Part shown: positions 1-9,026 of the stretch, in pieces
Position numbering within the stretch: position 1 is the stretch's first letter
How the letters are laid out: each line of letters begins with the position of its first letter
Source of the DNA: Bacillota bacterium
GTDB lineage: Bacteria; Bacillota; Clostridia; Caldicoprobacterales; Xylanivirgaceae
DNA: 64,000 bases
NCBI GenBank assembly: GCA_023621995.1
Contig: JAMOAB010000175.1
Coordinates: 1 to 64,000, forward strand
Direction: 5' to 3'
Notes under the pieces: model-generated
Databases searched by the model: none
What the model was told of the DNA's origin: nothing
Seen by the model: the letters and a program-made list of their open reading frames with translations, nothing else
Made by a program: the position numbers and the translations under genes

Positions 1-135
1 GGCCTCGCCTACCCTCAAGCCAGTATACAATATAGTCTTAAATGCTAGCCTTATATGCTCATCTTTCTCCTCTAGTATTGATAATATAATGTGCTTTTCT
101 TCGTCATTTAAAGGGTTGGGATGGCTACCCCATGG
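1..135 (-). pseudogene. Tyrosine recombinase fragment (runs off left edge)
   Basis: The minus strand encodes a stretch with the signature YTGLRVGEA, the first catalytic-arginine motif of phage-type tyrosine recombinases, preceded by a typical PNPLNDEEK lead-in to the catalytic domain. The frame is closed upstream by a TAG at 136-138 and no start codon or N-terminal core-binding domain is present, so at least the N-terminal half is missing. The remainder lies beyond position 1. It is probably an older integrase copy of the decayed element at this end; if the frame continues off-window the catalytic domain itself could be intact. Confidence 0.7.
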
Positions 136-360
136 CTAGACCCCATTTGCCAGACCACCTGCTACTGGCGGATTAGGGAAAATTATTTTATATTGCCCCC
201 ATTTGAGCCGGAGTATTGAGTTACCTAGGGTACTACCCGAGGGACGAATAACGAAGGCGGACCCAAGGGGCAGCCCGAATATATGCGCTACCCTAGTACC
301 GACCCAGGGGCAGCATTCAAGAGGGCTGCATAAGAGCCATGTGAGCATGGCTACATTTTA
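121..360. other. GC-rich patch with no recognised gene
   Basis: By hand count these 240 bases are about 52% G+C, while the flanking DNA is clearly A/T-rich. The open frames here are short, have no ribosome site and resemble nothing I know. Repeated CTACCC and GGGGCAG words and a small hairpin (GCCATG...CATGGC, near 336-351) give it a different texture from its neighbours. It abuts the truncated recombinase, so it may be a foreign insertion that broke that gene. Confidence 0.4.
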
Positions 361-361
361 G

Positions 362-478
362 AGGGCCAACAGAGACGGACTATTATTTTCTTATAAGCTA
401 GACCTTGACAGTTTAGTGACTTTTGCTAACTGGAATGAAGAAAGAGCCGGCGCAGAGCAACCTAGATACTTAGATTAA
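362..478 (+). pseudogene. 3' stump of an unknown gene, copy A
   Basis: An open frame without a start codon ends in a coding-looking stretch containing DSLVTFANWNEERAGA and stops at TAA 476-478. A second frame at 580-675 ends in the related DSLVVSANWSMEEVGA. The shared pattern DSLVxxANWxxExxGA with protein-level similarity suggests two copies of the same C-terminus. I do not recognise the family. It may be a remnant of the integrated element. Confidence 0.45.
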
Positions 479-490
479 TACACGCAACTA

Positions 491-522
491 GGTGGACAGT
501 GTAACAAAGCACACTGTCCACC
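491..522. repeat. Perfect hairpin between the two gene stumps
   Basis: GGTGGACAGTGT and ACACTGTCCACC form a perfect 12-bp stem around an 8-base loop. No T-run follows on either side, so it is not a typical terminator. It lies between the related 3' stumps and could be a recombinase or regulator site. Confidence 0.6.
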
Positions 523-579
523 ATTAGATAAAGACAGGGTGTCTAAGATATTATGTAGTTTATGGAGCGATATAGATAA

Positions 580-675
580 ATACTGATACTAGCATGTCAC
601 GCAGTACTCAGTGACAGTTTAGTGGTTTCTGCTAACTGGAGCATGGAAGAGGTCGGAGCGGATAATATTATCTAA
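580..675 (+). pseudogene. 3' stump of an unknown gene, copy B
   Basis: This open frame has no convincing start and ends with DSLVVSANWSMEEVGA plus four residues before TAA at 673-675. It matches the C-terminus of copy A at 362-478, about 200 bases upstream; the DNA of the two copies is also clearly related over about 45 bases. Function unknown. The following 200 bases hold only a short unsupported frame (about 710-829). Confidence 0.45.
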
Positions 676-901
676 TAGTTTTTTGAGATTCAAATATAAT
701 GACGGTAGATCAAAGATAAGCTCAGTGCATACTGTTATCGTTACATAGATATGGATGATATGACAGCGCATACTATGTTACTAGAAAGTTTATATAAGTA
801 TGGAAACGGTTATTATAATAGGATATAATGATATATACAAATACGTTATAGACTCTGTGACGTACTTGTAGAATTATGTGTAACAGTAAGGAGGCTATAT
901 T

Positions 902-1165
902 TTGAGGAAAAGATTTGTAAGGTTATCTTTGATTATTATGATAATTATGATTCTTGTTGGTCTTATATTAATCCTTTTTTCTAATACAATAGGTCGAATA
1001 ATTGGGACTGATTATGTTCAAGAAGGAAATTTGGTAACAACTACTGAAAACCCAGTAGTTGTTGAAGCTAATACATGTAATTTGAGAATAGTTGGTTCTA
1101 TATTATCCTTAATTGGAGGGTTTGGGATGCTAATGAGCGGATTTGCTTTATACAAAGAATTATAA
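902..1165 (+). CDS. Small two-helix membrane protein, unknown function
   Basis: This 87-residue protein has two predicted membrane helices, at about residues 8-28 and 62-82, joined by an acidic extracytoplasmic or cytoplasmic loop. The start is TTG, placed by an AAGGAGG site 7 bases upstream. A strong terminator follows at 1237-1284, so it is a monocistronic unit. It lies in the decayed mobile element and I do not recognise its family; small membrane proteins of this kind are common as element cargo. Confidence 0.6.
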   Translation: MRKRFVRLSLIIMIIMILVGLILILFSNTIGRIIGTDYVQEGNLVTTTENPVVVEANTCNLRIVGSILSLIGGFGMLMSGFALYKEL

Positions 1166-1236
1166 TTTTAAAGTGGATTTTTTTACTGCATAATACTTAT
1201 ATAACACGACGATAAACGCGAATTGGAATAAAAGTT

Positions 1237-1284
1237 AAAGGCTAAACAATTTGTCAAGTTTTAAGACAATATGTTTAGCCCTTT
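1237..1284 (+). terminator. Rho-independent terminator after the small membrane gene
   Basis: AAAGGCTAAACA pairs with TGTTTAGCCCTTT and an inner TTGTC/GACAA extends the stem around a 9-base loop. CTATTT follows. It closes the 902-1165 transcript. Confidence 0.75.
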
Positions 1285-1491
1285 CTATTTCCCCTATCTA
1301 TCATCCTACGAGAGCATACACTGTTTTCTACAGGGCCACTTGAAGAGGAGGCCAATCAATTTGCTGCAGAGCTACTTATAGACTGTAGGGATATTGACAT
1401 CTGCATGTTTAAGGGATGGAATAATGAGCAAATCGGCAGATATTTCAGAGTTTCTGAGGAGTTAGTGGAGTATAAACTGAGGACAGAATAA
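1279..1491 (+). pseudogene. ImmA/IrrE-type metallopeptidase, C-terminal stump
   Basis: The frame ending at TAA 1489-1491 contains EEEANQFAAELLI followed by a helix-turn-like tail, the hallmark C-terminal segment of ImmA/IrrE (DUF955) peptidases that relieve phage and ICE repression. The HExxH zinc motif that should lie upstream is absent, and the frame runs into the preceding terminator region, so the catalytic half has been deleted. Its position beside an integrase fits the usual ImmA/repressor/integrase block of an integrative element. Confidence 0.65.
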
Positions 1492-1541
1492 AAAGTTTTA
1501 CCTTTATGGGGGAATGTATATTCTTAAAGGAGGAGGTTGCC

Positions 1542-2619
1542 TTGAGGGGTCATATAAGAAGGTATAGGGGTAGATGGGCGGGGGGGTGTGGAGTTAGAGA
1601 GAGACCCTATAACTGGTAAGAGAAGGCAGAAATGGGTCTATGCCGATACTAAAAAGGAATGTGAGGTCAAAGTTGCAGAACTCATATATAAGATTGAAAA
1701 GCATTGGATTAAGATTCATTCTCCTAATATAACGCAAAGCACTATAGATGATTATAATGGGGTAACCGAGAACCATCTAATCCCGGAGCTTGGAAGCATA
1801 CCACTTGCTAGGCTTAATCCTTTGCATTTACAGGAATTCTATGCGAAAAAGCAGGAAAAGTATTCTGGTAGGACAGTGCAGAAGATACATAGAATACTCA
1901 GGAAAGCCTTAGATGGAGCTGTTAAAACCCAGCTCATAAAACAGAATCCCGCCGATCTTGTAGATACACCAAAGGCTAAAAAATATAAACCAAAGGTATA
2001 TGATGAAGAACAATTTTTTAAACTCTTAGCGGCCGCCGAAGGGACAGAGCATAAGATTCCCATACTATTAGCCGGAGGCTTGGGAATGCGTAGAGGCGAG
2101 ATATTTGGACTTAGATGGGATAATATTAGTTTTAAATATAAGAGGATAGTAGTAGAGCAACAACTTATTCCTACAAGCCAAGGGTTAGTTTTTAGTACGC
2201 CTAAAACTGATAGTGGTGCAAGAGCTATAGAAATACCCGAATATATAATTGAATCTTTGAAACAAGAGGCAAAAGAACAAAAGAAGAATAAACTACTCTT
2301 TGGACCTGAATATGAGGATTATAATTTAGTCTGTTGTAAGCCAAATGGCACTCCTATTAATCCAAGCACCTATAGCCATGACTTTGCAGATTTTTTAAAA
2401 GAAAATGGATTGGAGCATATTCGCTTTCATGATCTGAGGCACTTCAATGCAACTGTTATGCTTAAACATGGTGTAGGTATTAAGGTGGCGTCTAGGAGAT
2501 TAGGCCATTCTACTACAGCTATAACTCAGGACATATATCAGCATGTGTTAACCGAAATGGATCATGAGGCGGCAAAGAAAATAAATGATGGATTATTCGG
2601 AGGATTAGACCTTAGATAA
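1542..2619 (+). pseudogene. Tyrosine integrase with a frameshift near its start
   Basis: The catalytic domain is complete: first Arg in GMRRGEIFGL, HxxR in FHDLRHFNA, then LGHSTTAITQDIYQHV with the His and nucleophile Tyr. The best ribosome site (AAAGGAGGAGG) leads into a TTG at 1542, whose frame encodes the expected basic arm start MRGHIRRYRGRWAGG. That frame joins the main frame only if one G is removed from the G7 run at 1580-1586; the main frame otherwise begins at a GTG at 1588 without a ribosome site. It is either a slippage mutation or a base-call error. The gene ends 84 bases from the 3' end of tRNA-Leu, the usual position for an integrase of a tRNA-targeting element. Confidence 0.8.
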
Positions 2620-2663
2620 GGTCAATGTTTGTATAATGTTTGTACAGAGGGTAAAATAGGCAC

Positions 2664-2697
2664 TAAAAAGGGGTTTGAATAAATCGTTCAAACCCTT
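2664..2697 (-). terminator. Terminator of the tRNA-Leu cluster
   Basis: Read on the minus strand, GGGTTTGAA and TTCAAACCCC pair around a 7-base loop and are followed by TTTTTAG. It lies just downstream of the CCA end of tRNA-Leu(TAA). Confidence 0.75.
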
Positions 2698-2702
2698 GAT
2701 AT

Positions 2703-2793
2703 TGGTGCCGGAGACCGGAATCGAACCGGTACGGTTTTATTAAAAACCGCAGGATTTTAAGTCCTGTGCGTCTGCCTGTTCCGCCACTCCGGC
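2703..2793 (-). tRNA. tRNA-Leu (TAA)
   Basis: Full cloverleaf with long variable arm; the loop CTTAAAA gives anticodon TAA. CCA is encoded. It is the last gene of a five-tRNA minus-strand cluster and its 3' end faces the broken integrase, so it is the likely attachment site. Confidence 0.95.
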
Positions 2794-2800
2794 GCAATAA

Positions 2801-2875
<75 letters not shown>

Positions 2876-2879
2876 TTAT

Positions 2880-2954
2880 TGGAGCGGAAGACGGGATTCG
2901 AACCCGCGACATTCGCCTTGGCAAGGCGACGCTCTACCACTGAGCCACTCCCGC
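2880..2954 (-). tRNA. tRNA-Gly (GCC), first copy
   Basis: Acceptor GCGGGAG, anticodon GCC, encoded CCA. The 75 bases are identical to the tRNA-Gly at 30128-30202. Confidence 0.95.
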
Positions 2955-2962
2955 ATATATAT

Positions 2963-3038
2963 TGGTGCCTCGAGGCGGAATCGAACCACCGACACGAGGA
3001 TTTTCAATCCACTGCTCTACCGACTGAGCTATCGAGGC
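2963..3038 (-). tRNA. tRNA-Phe (GAA)
   Basis: Normal 76-base gene with acceptor GCCTCGA, anticodon GAA and encoded CCA. The anticodon stem has a U-U mismatch at its second pair. It is the intact relative of the anticodon-arm-less gene at 55949-56007. Confidence 0.95.
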
Positions 3039-3044
3039 ACGTAA

Positions 3045-3120
3045 TGGTGGGCACAATAGGGCTCGAACCTATGACCCCCTGCTTGTAAGGCAGGTGCTCT
3101 CCCAGCTGAGCTATGCGCCC
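3045..3120 (-). tRNA. tRNA-Val (TAC)
   Basis: Acceptor GGGCGCA, anticodon TAC, encoded CCA. It is the first gene of the cluster, downstream of the promoter at 3157-3185. Confidence 0.95.
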
Positions 3121-3156
3121 ACTCATTTGCCGTTGACTGGGTCAACAACAAATAAA

Positions 3157-3185
3157 AGTATACAATAAAAACGAAAATAAGTCAA
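3157..3185 (-). promoter_or_regulatory. Promoter of the Val-Phe-Gly-Cys-Leu tRNA cluster
   Basis: On the minus strand TTGACT and TATACT are separated by exactly 17 bases, close to the housekeeping consensus, 36 bases before tRNA-Val. A GTTGAC/GTCAAC inverted repeat at 3132-3146 lies between the -10 box and the first tRNA. Confidence 0.75.
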
Positions 3186-3281
3186 TAAAGTTTAATTGTC
3201 TTTAACAGGATTTATATGCCATATACTAATCTATACTTAATTTTACTCAAGTTATACCCTTTACATACAAATTGTCTCTAT

Positions 3282-3923
3282 TTATCTTCTTTTTTTAAGT
3301 TCAGTAAATACGTCATCCAATTCTATTCCTTGATTGACCAACAATACTATCAAATGATAGATAAGATCACTTACTTCGTATATTACTTCATCATTAGAAT
3401 TATTTTTAGCACCGATCACTACCTCTGTTGCTTCTTCCCCAATTTTTTTTAGTATTTTATCTATACCTTTATCAAAGAGATAGTTTGTATAAGAACCTTC
3501 TATCGGATTTTCTCTGCGATCTTCTACAACTCTATACAGTTCATATAAAACTGATGCATCAGCCTCAATAGAAGTGTCACAATCTTTTTCTATGTTAATC
3601 TCAAAAGCATCTAGTTTTCTAAAAAAGCAAGATTTTTTACCTGTATGGCAGGCTACTCCTTTTTGTTCTACTCTAACTAGTAGTGCATCTTTATCGCAGT
3701 CATAATATATCTCTTGAACTCTTTGGGTATTCCCTGACGTCTCACCTTTCATCCAAAGCATATCCCTACTCCGGCTCCAATAATGGACAAAGCCCGTTTC
3801 AAATGTCCTCTTTAAAGACTCTTCATTTATATATGCTAGCATTAACACATCTCCAGTGGAAAAATCTTGTACTATTGCAGGTATTAAACCCTTTTCATCA
3901 AATTTTAATTGCACATCGTCCAT
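3282..3923 (-). CDS. hisIE: Bifunctional phosphoribosyl-AMP cyclohydrolase / phosphoribosyl-ATP pyrophosphatase
   Basis: This 213-residue fusion performs two early steps of histidine synthesis: pyrophosphate removal from PR-ATP (C-terminal HisE) and ring opening of PR-AMP (N-terminal HisI). The HisI domain shows the [19 protein letters not shown] block and zinc cysteines in YYDCD and [11 protein letters not shown]; the HisE domain has [15 protein letters not shown]. It is the last gene of the his operon, 17 bases after hisF. No terminator is obvious before the convergently unrelated tRNA promoter. Both activities appear intact. Confidence 0.96.
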   Translation of the reverse strand: MDDVQLKFDEKGLIPAIVQDFSTGDVLMLAYINEESLKRTFETGFVHYWSRSRDMLWMKGETSGNTQRVQEIYYDCDKDALLVRVEQKGVACHTGKKSCFFRKLDAFEINIEKDCDTSIEADASVLYELYRVVEDRRENPIEGSYTNYLFDKGIDKILKKIGEEATEVVIGAKNNSNDEVIYEVSDLIYHLIVLLVNQGIELDDVFTELKKRR

Positions 3924-3940
3924 TTATCAGCATCTCCTTT

Positions 3941-4699
3941 TTAATATACAGGTATATTTCTATCATCTAGATATTCTTTAAGCCTTTTAATATCAATCTC
4001 TCTATAGTGGAAGAGTGAGGCAGCAAGAACAGCATCAGCGCCGGCATCTACTATCACATCATAAAAGTCTTCATAGCGCCCTGCCCCCCCAGATGCTATT
4101 ATAGGAATAGAAACTACGCTTTTTACTGCCTTTATAAGCTCAATATCATATCCTGCCTTTGTGCCATCTCTATCCATACTCGTAAGCAACAGCTCTCCAG
4201 CTCCTAGACGTTCCATTTTTTGTGCCCATATAAGCACATCGATACCTGTATTCTTTCTACCTCCAGCTGTATATACATCCCAACCTGTTTTATTATTCTT
4301 TATCTTCGCATCAATTGCAACTACTATCTGCTCTCTACTGAATTTAGATGATATCTCATCTATAAGTCCAGGATTAACTATGGCTCCAGAGTTTATGGAA
4401 ACCTTATCCGCTCCCGCAGTAAGTACTTTTTCTACATCCTCTGTACTTCCTATACCTCCTCCAACAATAAGGGGTATATCTATCTTTTTAGCCATTTGTC
4501 CTATGAGATCAAGTAAAATGTCCCTATTGTCCAAAGTGGCAGCAACATCTAACAGCACTATTTCATCAGCGCCGGCATCTCTATAATACATAGCTGCCTT
4601 CATTGGGTCACCTACATCTTTTATGTTTTTAAAGTTGACACCTTTAACCAATCGTCCATCTTTGATATCCAGACAAGGTATTACCCTCTTTATGTTCAC
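3941..4699 (-). CDS. hisF: Imidazole glycerol phosphate synthase, cyclase subunit
   Basis: A 252-residue (beta/alpha)8 barrel that makes IGP and AICAR from PRFAR and ammonia. Start MNIKRVIPCLDIKDGR is canonical, and the catalytic aspartates (D11 and the Asp of LLTSMDRDG) are present. The residues that gate ammonia entry from the partner glutaminase in the family (R5, E46, K99 and E169 here) are all conserved. The partner hisH, normally just upstream of hisA, is not in this operon. The start overlaps the last base of hisA, so the two are translationally coupled. Confidence 0.97.
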   Translation of the reverse strand: MNIKRVIPCLDIKDGRLVKGVNFKNIKDVGDPMKAAMYYRDAGADEIVLLDVAATLDNRDILLDLIGQMAKKIDIPLIVGGGIGSTEDVEKVLTAGADKVSINSGAIVNPGLIDEISSKFSREQIVVAIDAKIKNNKTGWDVYTAGGRKNTGIDVLIWAQKMERLGAGELLLTSMDRDGTKAGYDIELIKAVKSVVSIPIIASGGAGRYEDFYDVIVDAGADAVLAASLFHYREIDIKRLKEYLDDRNIPVY

Positions 4700-5427
4700 T
4701 ATAACACTTCCTTTACAGCCTGTATCGCTTTTTTGAATTCAATTTTCCCGTCATATAATGCCCTTCCTATTATAGCCCCTTCAGCACCTATTTTTGCTAT
4801 AGATCTTATATCATCTATAGTCGTTACACCTCCTGATACTATAACATCGAGTCCCGTTTTATCTATAATTTCCCTAGAAAACTCTATATTGGGTCCCTCT
4901 AGCATTCCATCTTTAGATATATCCGTATAGATTATAGTGTCTATGCCTGTATCAGCTATCTTACTACAGAGATCTACTGCTTTTATACAACTCTTTTCAG
5001 TCCATCCCTCTATTGCAACTAATTCATCTTTTGCATCTATACTAACTACTATCCGACTCGGATATCTTCTAGCAACTTTATATAATGTCTTACTATCCTT
5101 AATTGCCAATGTCCCTAATATAACCCTGTCTATCCCTATATCATCTAGTAGATAAGATATCTTATCTATATCTCTTATACCACCGCCTACTTGTATAGGA
5201 ATGGTAAGATTGCGTCTCATCTCCTCTACTATAGCCAGATTTCCCCTATCTTGACCGTATATGGCACTATCTAAATCCACAATATGAATATACTCGGCTC
5301 CTTCTTTTTCCCACTTTATCCCTACTTCTAAAGGATCATTGCTGTAAATCGTCTTATCATTTGGTCTGCCCTGTCTTAGCATTACACATTTCCCATTTTT
5401 TATATCTATAGCAGGATATATTACCAT
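4699..5427 (-). CDS. hisA: ProFAR isomerase
   Basis: A 242-residue half-barrel-repeat protein of the HisA/HisF family that isomerises ProFAR to PRFAR. It starts MVIYPAIDIKNGKCV, with the first catalytic Asp in AIDIKNGK, and carries IQVGGGIRD and VIVSGGVTTIDD phosphate-binding loops. The gene follows hisB by 14 bases, where hisH would usually sit, and overlaps hisF by one base. Confidence 0.97.
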   Translation of the reverse strand: MVIYPAIDIKNGKCVMLRQGRPNDKTIYSNDPLEVGIKWEKEGAEYIHIVDLDSAIYGQDRGNLAIVEEMRRNLTIPIQVGGGIRDIDKISYLLDDIGIDRVILGTLAIKDSKTLYKVARRYPSRIVVSIDAKDELVAIEGWTEKSCIKAVDLCSKIADTGIDTIIYTDISKDGMLEGPNIEFSREIIDKTGLDVIVSGGVTTIDDIRSIAKIGAEGAIIGRALYDGKIEFKKAIQAVKEVL

Positions 5428-5441
5428 AATTAAAGACCTCC

Positions 5442-6029
5442 CTAGTCCAATATACCTTTTGTAGAAGGTATTTCACCGGTTCCATCGCAGTTCACTGCCT
5501 GGCTAAGGGCCCTTCCAAAGGCTTTAAATGTACATTCCATAATATGATGGCCGTTATGTCCATATAGAAGATTTATATGTAGTGCAATCCTACAGTGATT
5601 TATAAACCCCCTAAAAAACTCCTGGAATGATTGACTATCCATATGACCAAGATTATGCGGTAAACTCCTTATATTATAGTGAAGATAAGGTCTTCCGCTT
5701 ATATCCACATTCACCATAACCAAACTCTCATCCATAGGCAATATAATAGTACCATATCTACTTATACCTGTCCTATCACTTAAAGCTTGGTCAAAGGCTT
5801 TGCCTAAAGCAATCCCTATATCCTCCGTTGTATGATGGGCATCTATAAATGTATCACCTTTGCATTTTATATCTAAATCAAACTGGCCATGACTCGCAAA
5901 TAATATGAGCATATGATCCAAAAACCCAATACCTGTATCTATATTGGCAATACCCTTACCATCAAGATTTAGATCAACAGTAATATCTGTCTCCTCAGTA
6001 GTTCTTTTAATGCTACCTTTTCTCATCAT
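5442..6029 (-). CDS. hisB: Imidazoleglycerol-phosphate dehydratase
   Basis: A 195-residue monofunctional HisB (no phosphatase domain) that dehydrates IGP to imidazole acetol phosphate. The two metal-binding histidine motifs, DAHHTTEDIGIALG and GHNGHHIMECTFKAFGRAL, are intact. The start sits in GGAGGGGTCGATGATG; either of the two ATGs could be used. It overlaps the end of hisC by 17 bases. Confidence 0.96.
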   Translation of the reverse strand: MMRKGSIKRTTEETDITVDLNLDGKGIANIDTGIGFLDHMLILFASHGQFDLDIKCKGDTFIDAHHTTEDIGIALGKAFDQALSDRTGISRYGTIILPMDESLVMVNVDISGRPYLHYNIRSLPHNLGHMDSQSFQEFFRGFINHCRIALHINLLYGHNGHHIMECTFKAFGRALSQAVNCDGTGEIPSTKGILD

Positions 6030-7092
6030 CGACCCCTCCTTCGAATATGGATATAAGTGCCTCTAAAAATTTAGTGTTTTCGTGTTTTGCTCCTATGCTT
6101 ACACGTATACAGTTTGAAAGAATATCATCTTGTGAAAAATTTCTGACCAATATCCCTTTTTCAACAAGTCTCTCATACACATACATTGAGTCATCTAATC
6201 TTATAAGTAGAAAATTGGCTTTAGAGGGTATTACATCCAATGTATCGAAAGCTTTCAACTCTCTATACATTCTATCTCGTTCAGACACAATGTAACTTAC
6301 TCTATCCTCTACCTCATCCAAATTGTTCAAAAGTTCCAGTGCTGCCAGTTGAGAAAACGTATTTATATTGTATGGAGACTTTATCATATATATATCATCT
6401 ATTAGAGCTTTATTGGCAACTAGATAACCAACTCTCAGTCCAGCCAGTCCAAATGCCTTTGAAAATGTTCTGAGGATAATTGCATTTTCATATTTTAGTA
6501 TGGAATCCATCATTGTCTCTCCATAAAATTCGAAATAGGCCTCATCAATTACTACTATTCCATCAAAGTTTTTAATAATATATTCTATATCTGCCTTATC
6601 CATTACAGTACCAGTTGGGTTATTTGGATTGCATATGAATACTACTTTGGCATCATATCTATCTCCGGCTTCAAGAAAATCATCTATATCATATCTGTAA
6701 GCATCTTTAAGCTTTACCTCTTTGGGTATGCCTCCACCTATCTTGGTATATATACTGTACATGCTAAAGGATGGCGACGGGCAGAGTACATATTCTCCTT
6801 TATCTACAAATGCATCTATTATCATCTTAATAAGCTCATCAGAACCTGAAGCCACCAATACATTCTCTGACCTCACCCCACAATAGTCTGCAATAGCTTC
6901 TCTAAGAATTGTGGCATCAGGATCTGGATATCGATTGAATATACCTCCGTTATATATATGCTCAATTAATCGTTCTTTTGTACTACTTGGTAAGTCAAAT
7001 GGACTTTCATTGCTATTTAATACTATGTCATAATCTATATTGTTGACCTTATAAGGCACTAGACATTTAAGATCATCCCGAAGGTAATTCAT
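6013..7092 (-). CDS. hisC: Histidinol-phosphate aminotransferase
   Basis: A 359-residue fold-type I PLP enzyme. The cofactor lysine is in RTFSKAFGLAGLRVGY, and the NPNNPTG loop that holds the cofactor is present (VFICNPNNPTGTV). I place the start at the ATG of [12 protein letters not shown], 10 bases after AGAGG; a TTG 9 bases upstream is an alternative. The gene overlaps hisD and hisB, so it is coupled to both. Confidence 0.95.
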   Translation of the reverse strand: MNYLRDDLKCLVPYKVNNIDYDIVLNSNESPFDLPSSTKERLIEHIYNGGIFNRYPDPDATILREAIADYCGVRSENVLVASGSDELIKMIIDAFVDKGEYVLCPSPSFSMYSIYTKIGGGIPKEVKLKDAYRYDIDDFLEAGDRYDAKVVFICNPNNPTGTVMDKADIEYIIKNFDGIVVIDEAYFEFYGETMMDSILKYENAIILRTFSKAFGLAGLRVGYLVANKALIDDIYMIKSPYNINTFSQLAALELLNNLDEVEDRVSYIVSERDRMYRELKAFDTLDVIPSKANFLLIRLDDSMYVYERLVEKGILVRNFSQDDILSNCIRVSIGAKHENTKFLEALISIFEGGVDDEKR

Positions 7093-8389
7093 TTTTATCA
7101 AACCTCTTCTCTACTGATCGTGCATGGGCTTCAAAACCCTCTGCTCTTGCAAAACAAGCAATATCTCTATATGTCTTTAATAGTGCATCTTTGGTATACT
7201 TTATTATACTGCTCTTTTTTAGAAAATCATCTACCCCTAAAGGAGAATAGAATTTAGCAGTACCGCTAGTTGGAAGTACGTGATTGGGACCTGCCATATA
7301 GTCACCTACAGGTTCTGGAGAATAGTGCCCTATAAATATGGCACCGGCATTTTTAATTAAGCTTAGGTGCTCAACTGCGTGCTCAGTCATTATTTCTAGG
7401 TGTTCTGGAGCGATACCATTTGCAACTTCTATAGCTCTATCTATGTCATCCACTATTATTATACATCCATATTTAGATAGAGACTCTTCTATAGTTGCCT
7501 TAGTTAATATATCCCTTGTCTGATACTTAATTTCTTCTCTTACGTCATCTGCAAGCTCATGGGAGTCGGTCACGAGAATAGAGCTTGCCATGGGATCATG
7601 TTCAGCTTGAGATAGAAGGTCAGCAGCCACAAATACAGGATTTGCTGAACCATCAGCAACTATGAGAATTTCACTTGGCCCTGCTATCATATCTATGTCC
7701 ACAAACCCAAACACTTCTTTTTTTGCAAGGGTTACATATATATTGCCAGGACCTACTATCTTATCAACTTTTACCACAGTTTTAGTTCCATAGGCCAATG
7801 CAGCAATTGCCTGGGCACCGCCTATTTTATATATCCTATCTACGCCAGACAAATGAGCTGCAACCAATATAGCAGGGTTTACCTTTCCATTGCTTCCTGG
7901 AGGAGTTACCATGATAATCTCATCAACTTTGGCAACCTTTGCAGGTATTACATTCATAAGCACCGATGATGGATAGCTAGCTCGCCCACCTGGTACATAT
8001 ACTCCAATCTTGCCAATGGGAGTTATGCGCTGCCCTAGTATAACTCCATCTTCTTCAAATGTTATCCAACTCTTTTGTAATTGCCTTTCATGATATAACC
8101 GTATATTTTTTGCAGATAATTTCATTGCCTCTAAAAGGTTAGAAGATACTGAGTCATACGCCTCTTCTATCTCCTCTTTTGAAACTATTATCTCCTCTAT
8201 ATTGGAATAGTTGGTACCTTCCAGTTTATTTGTATAGTAAAGGAGTGCCTTGTCTCCCTTATTTTTTATATCCCAAAGTATGCTATTTACCACATCTCGC
8301 TCTTCATTAAATTCAAGCTGTGAAGGACGATTTAATTCTTGTACTATATTTTTAGGCATTTTGCCCCTTCCATCTAATATCCTAATCAT
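7073..8389 (-). CDS. hisD: Histidinol dehydrogenase
   Basis: A 438-residue zinc enzyme catalysing the last two oxidations to histidine. Visible family motifs are [39 protein letters not shown] with the Gln/His zinc ligands, and the EHLEIM glutamate/histidine. The start [10 protein letters not shown] follows AGGAGGAAAAAG directly; an in-frame upstream codon lies inside hisG and has no better ribosome site. It overlaps the hisG stop by 8 bases. Confidence 0.96.
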   Translation of the reverse strand: MIRILDGRGKMPKNIVQELNRPSQLEFNEERDVVNSILWDIKNKGDKALLYYTNKLEGTNYSNIEEIIVSKEEIEEAYDSVSSNLLEAMKLSAKNIRLYHERQLQKSWITFEEDGVILGQRITPIGKIGVYVPGGRASYPSSVLMNVIPAKVAKVDEIIMVTPPGSNGKVNPAILVAAHLSGVDRIYKIGGAQAIAALAYGTKTVVKVDKIVGPGNIYVTLAKKEVFGFVDIDMIAGPSEILIVADGSANPVFVAADLLSQAEHDPMASSILVTDSHELADDVREEIKYQTRDILTKATIEESLSKYGCIIIVDDIDRAIEVANGIAPEHLEIMTEHAVEHLSLIKNAGAIFIGHYSPEPVGDYMAGPNHVLPTSGTAKFYSPLGVDDFLKKSSIIKYTKDALLKTYRDIACFARAEGFEAHARSVEKRFDKNELPSG

Positions 8390-9026
8390 CTTTTTCCTCC
8401 TCTTCCAAGATACGCTCAAGACTTTCTATCATATATTTCATTTCATCCTTCTTAGTCTTTAGGCTCACCTGATTTACCACTAGCCTTGCAGTTATAGGGC
8501 ATATCTCTTCCAAGACAACAAGTCCATTTTCTTTAAGTGTTCTTCCACTTTCTACTATATCAACTATCACATCAGATAGGCCTATGATAGGACCCAACTC
8601 CACCGAACCATTTAGTTTTATTATCTCTACAATTTCGCCTTTTTCAGAAAAATAGCTATGGGCAATATTAGGATATTTTGTTGCTACCCTAGTACTAGAA
8701 TTTGTTATGAGATCTTTCTTTTTATCTTCAAAACCGGCAACAACTATTTTACATTGAGCAAATTTTAAATCCAAGAGTTCATATACTGCCCTTCCCTCCT
8801 CCAAGAGTGTATCTTTGCCAACAACACCTACATCGGCAGCACCATATTCTACATATGTCGGTACGTCACTAGGTTTTACCATTATAAACCTATATCCTCC
8901 ATCATCTGACATAAATATAAGTTTTCTTGAAGCTTTACTATACTCTTGGCAGCTAATACCTGCCTTCTGAAACAATTCTAAACCCCCTTTGGCCAAACGT
9001 CCTTTAGCAAGAGCTATAGTAATCAA
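8382..9026 (-). CDS. hisG: ATP phosphoribosyltransferase, short form
   Basis: A 214-residue short-form HisG that starts the pathway by joining ATP and PRPP. It has [11 protein letters not shown] at the start and the PRPP loop [15 protein letters not shown], but lacks the C-terminal feedback domain of long forms. Short HisG needs HisZ as partner, and hisZ is immediately upstream, overlapping by four bases. The start codon is TTG in the overlap TTGA. Confidence 0.96.
   Translation of the reverse strand: MITIALAKGRLAKGGLELFQKAGISCQEYSKASRKLIFMSDDGGYRFIMVKPSDVPTYVEYGAADVGVVGKDTLLEEGRAVYELLDLKFAQCKIVVAGFEDKKKDLITNSSTRVATKYPNIAHSYFSEKGEIVEIIKLNGSVELGPIIGLSDVIVDIVESGRTLKENGLVVLEEICPITARLVVNQVSLKTKKDEMKYMIESLERILEEEEKDD

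Noticed and set aside
136-348. 70-residue minus-strand frame in the GC-rich patch
   Set aside because: No ribosome site and no recognisable motif; long frames are expected by chance in G+C-rich DNA.
4161-4586. Plus-strand frame opposite hisF as a possible hidden hisH
   Set aside because: It is the antisense shadow of hisF and has no GATase motif (no Cys nucleophile elbow or His-Glu pair).
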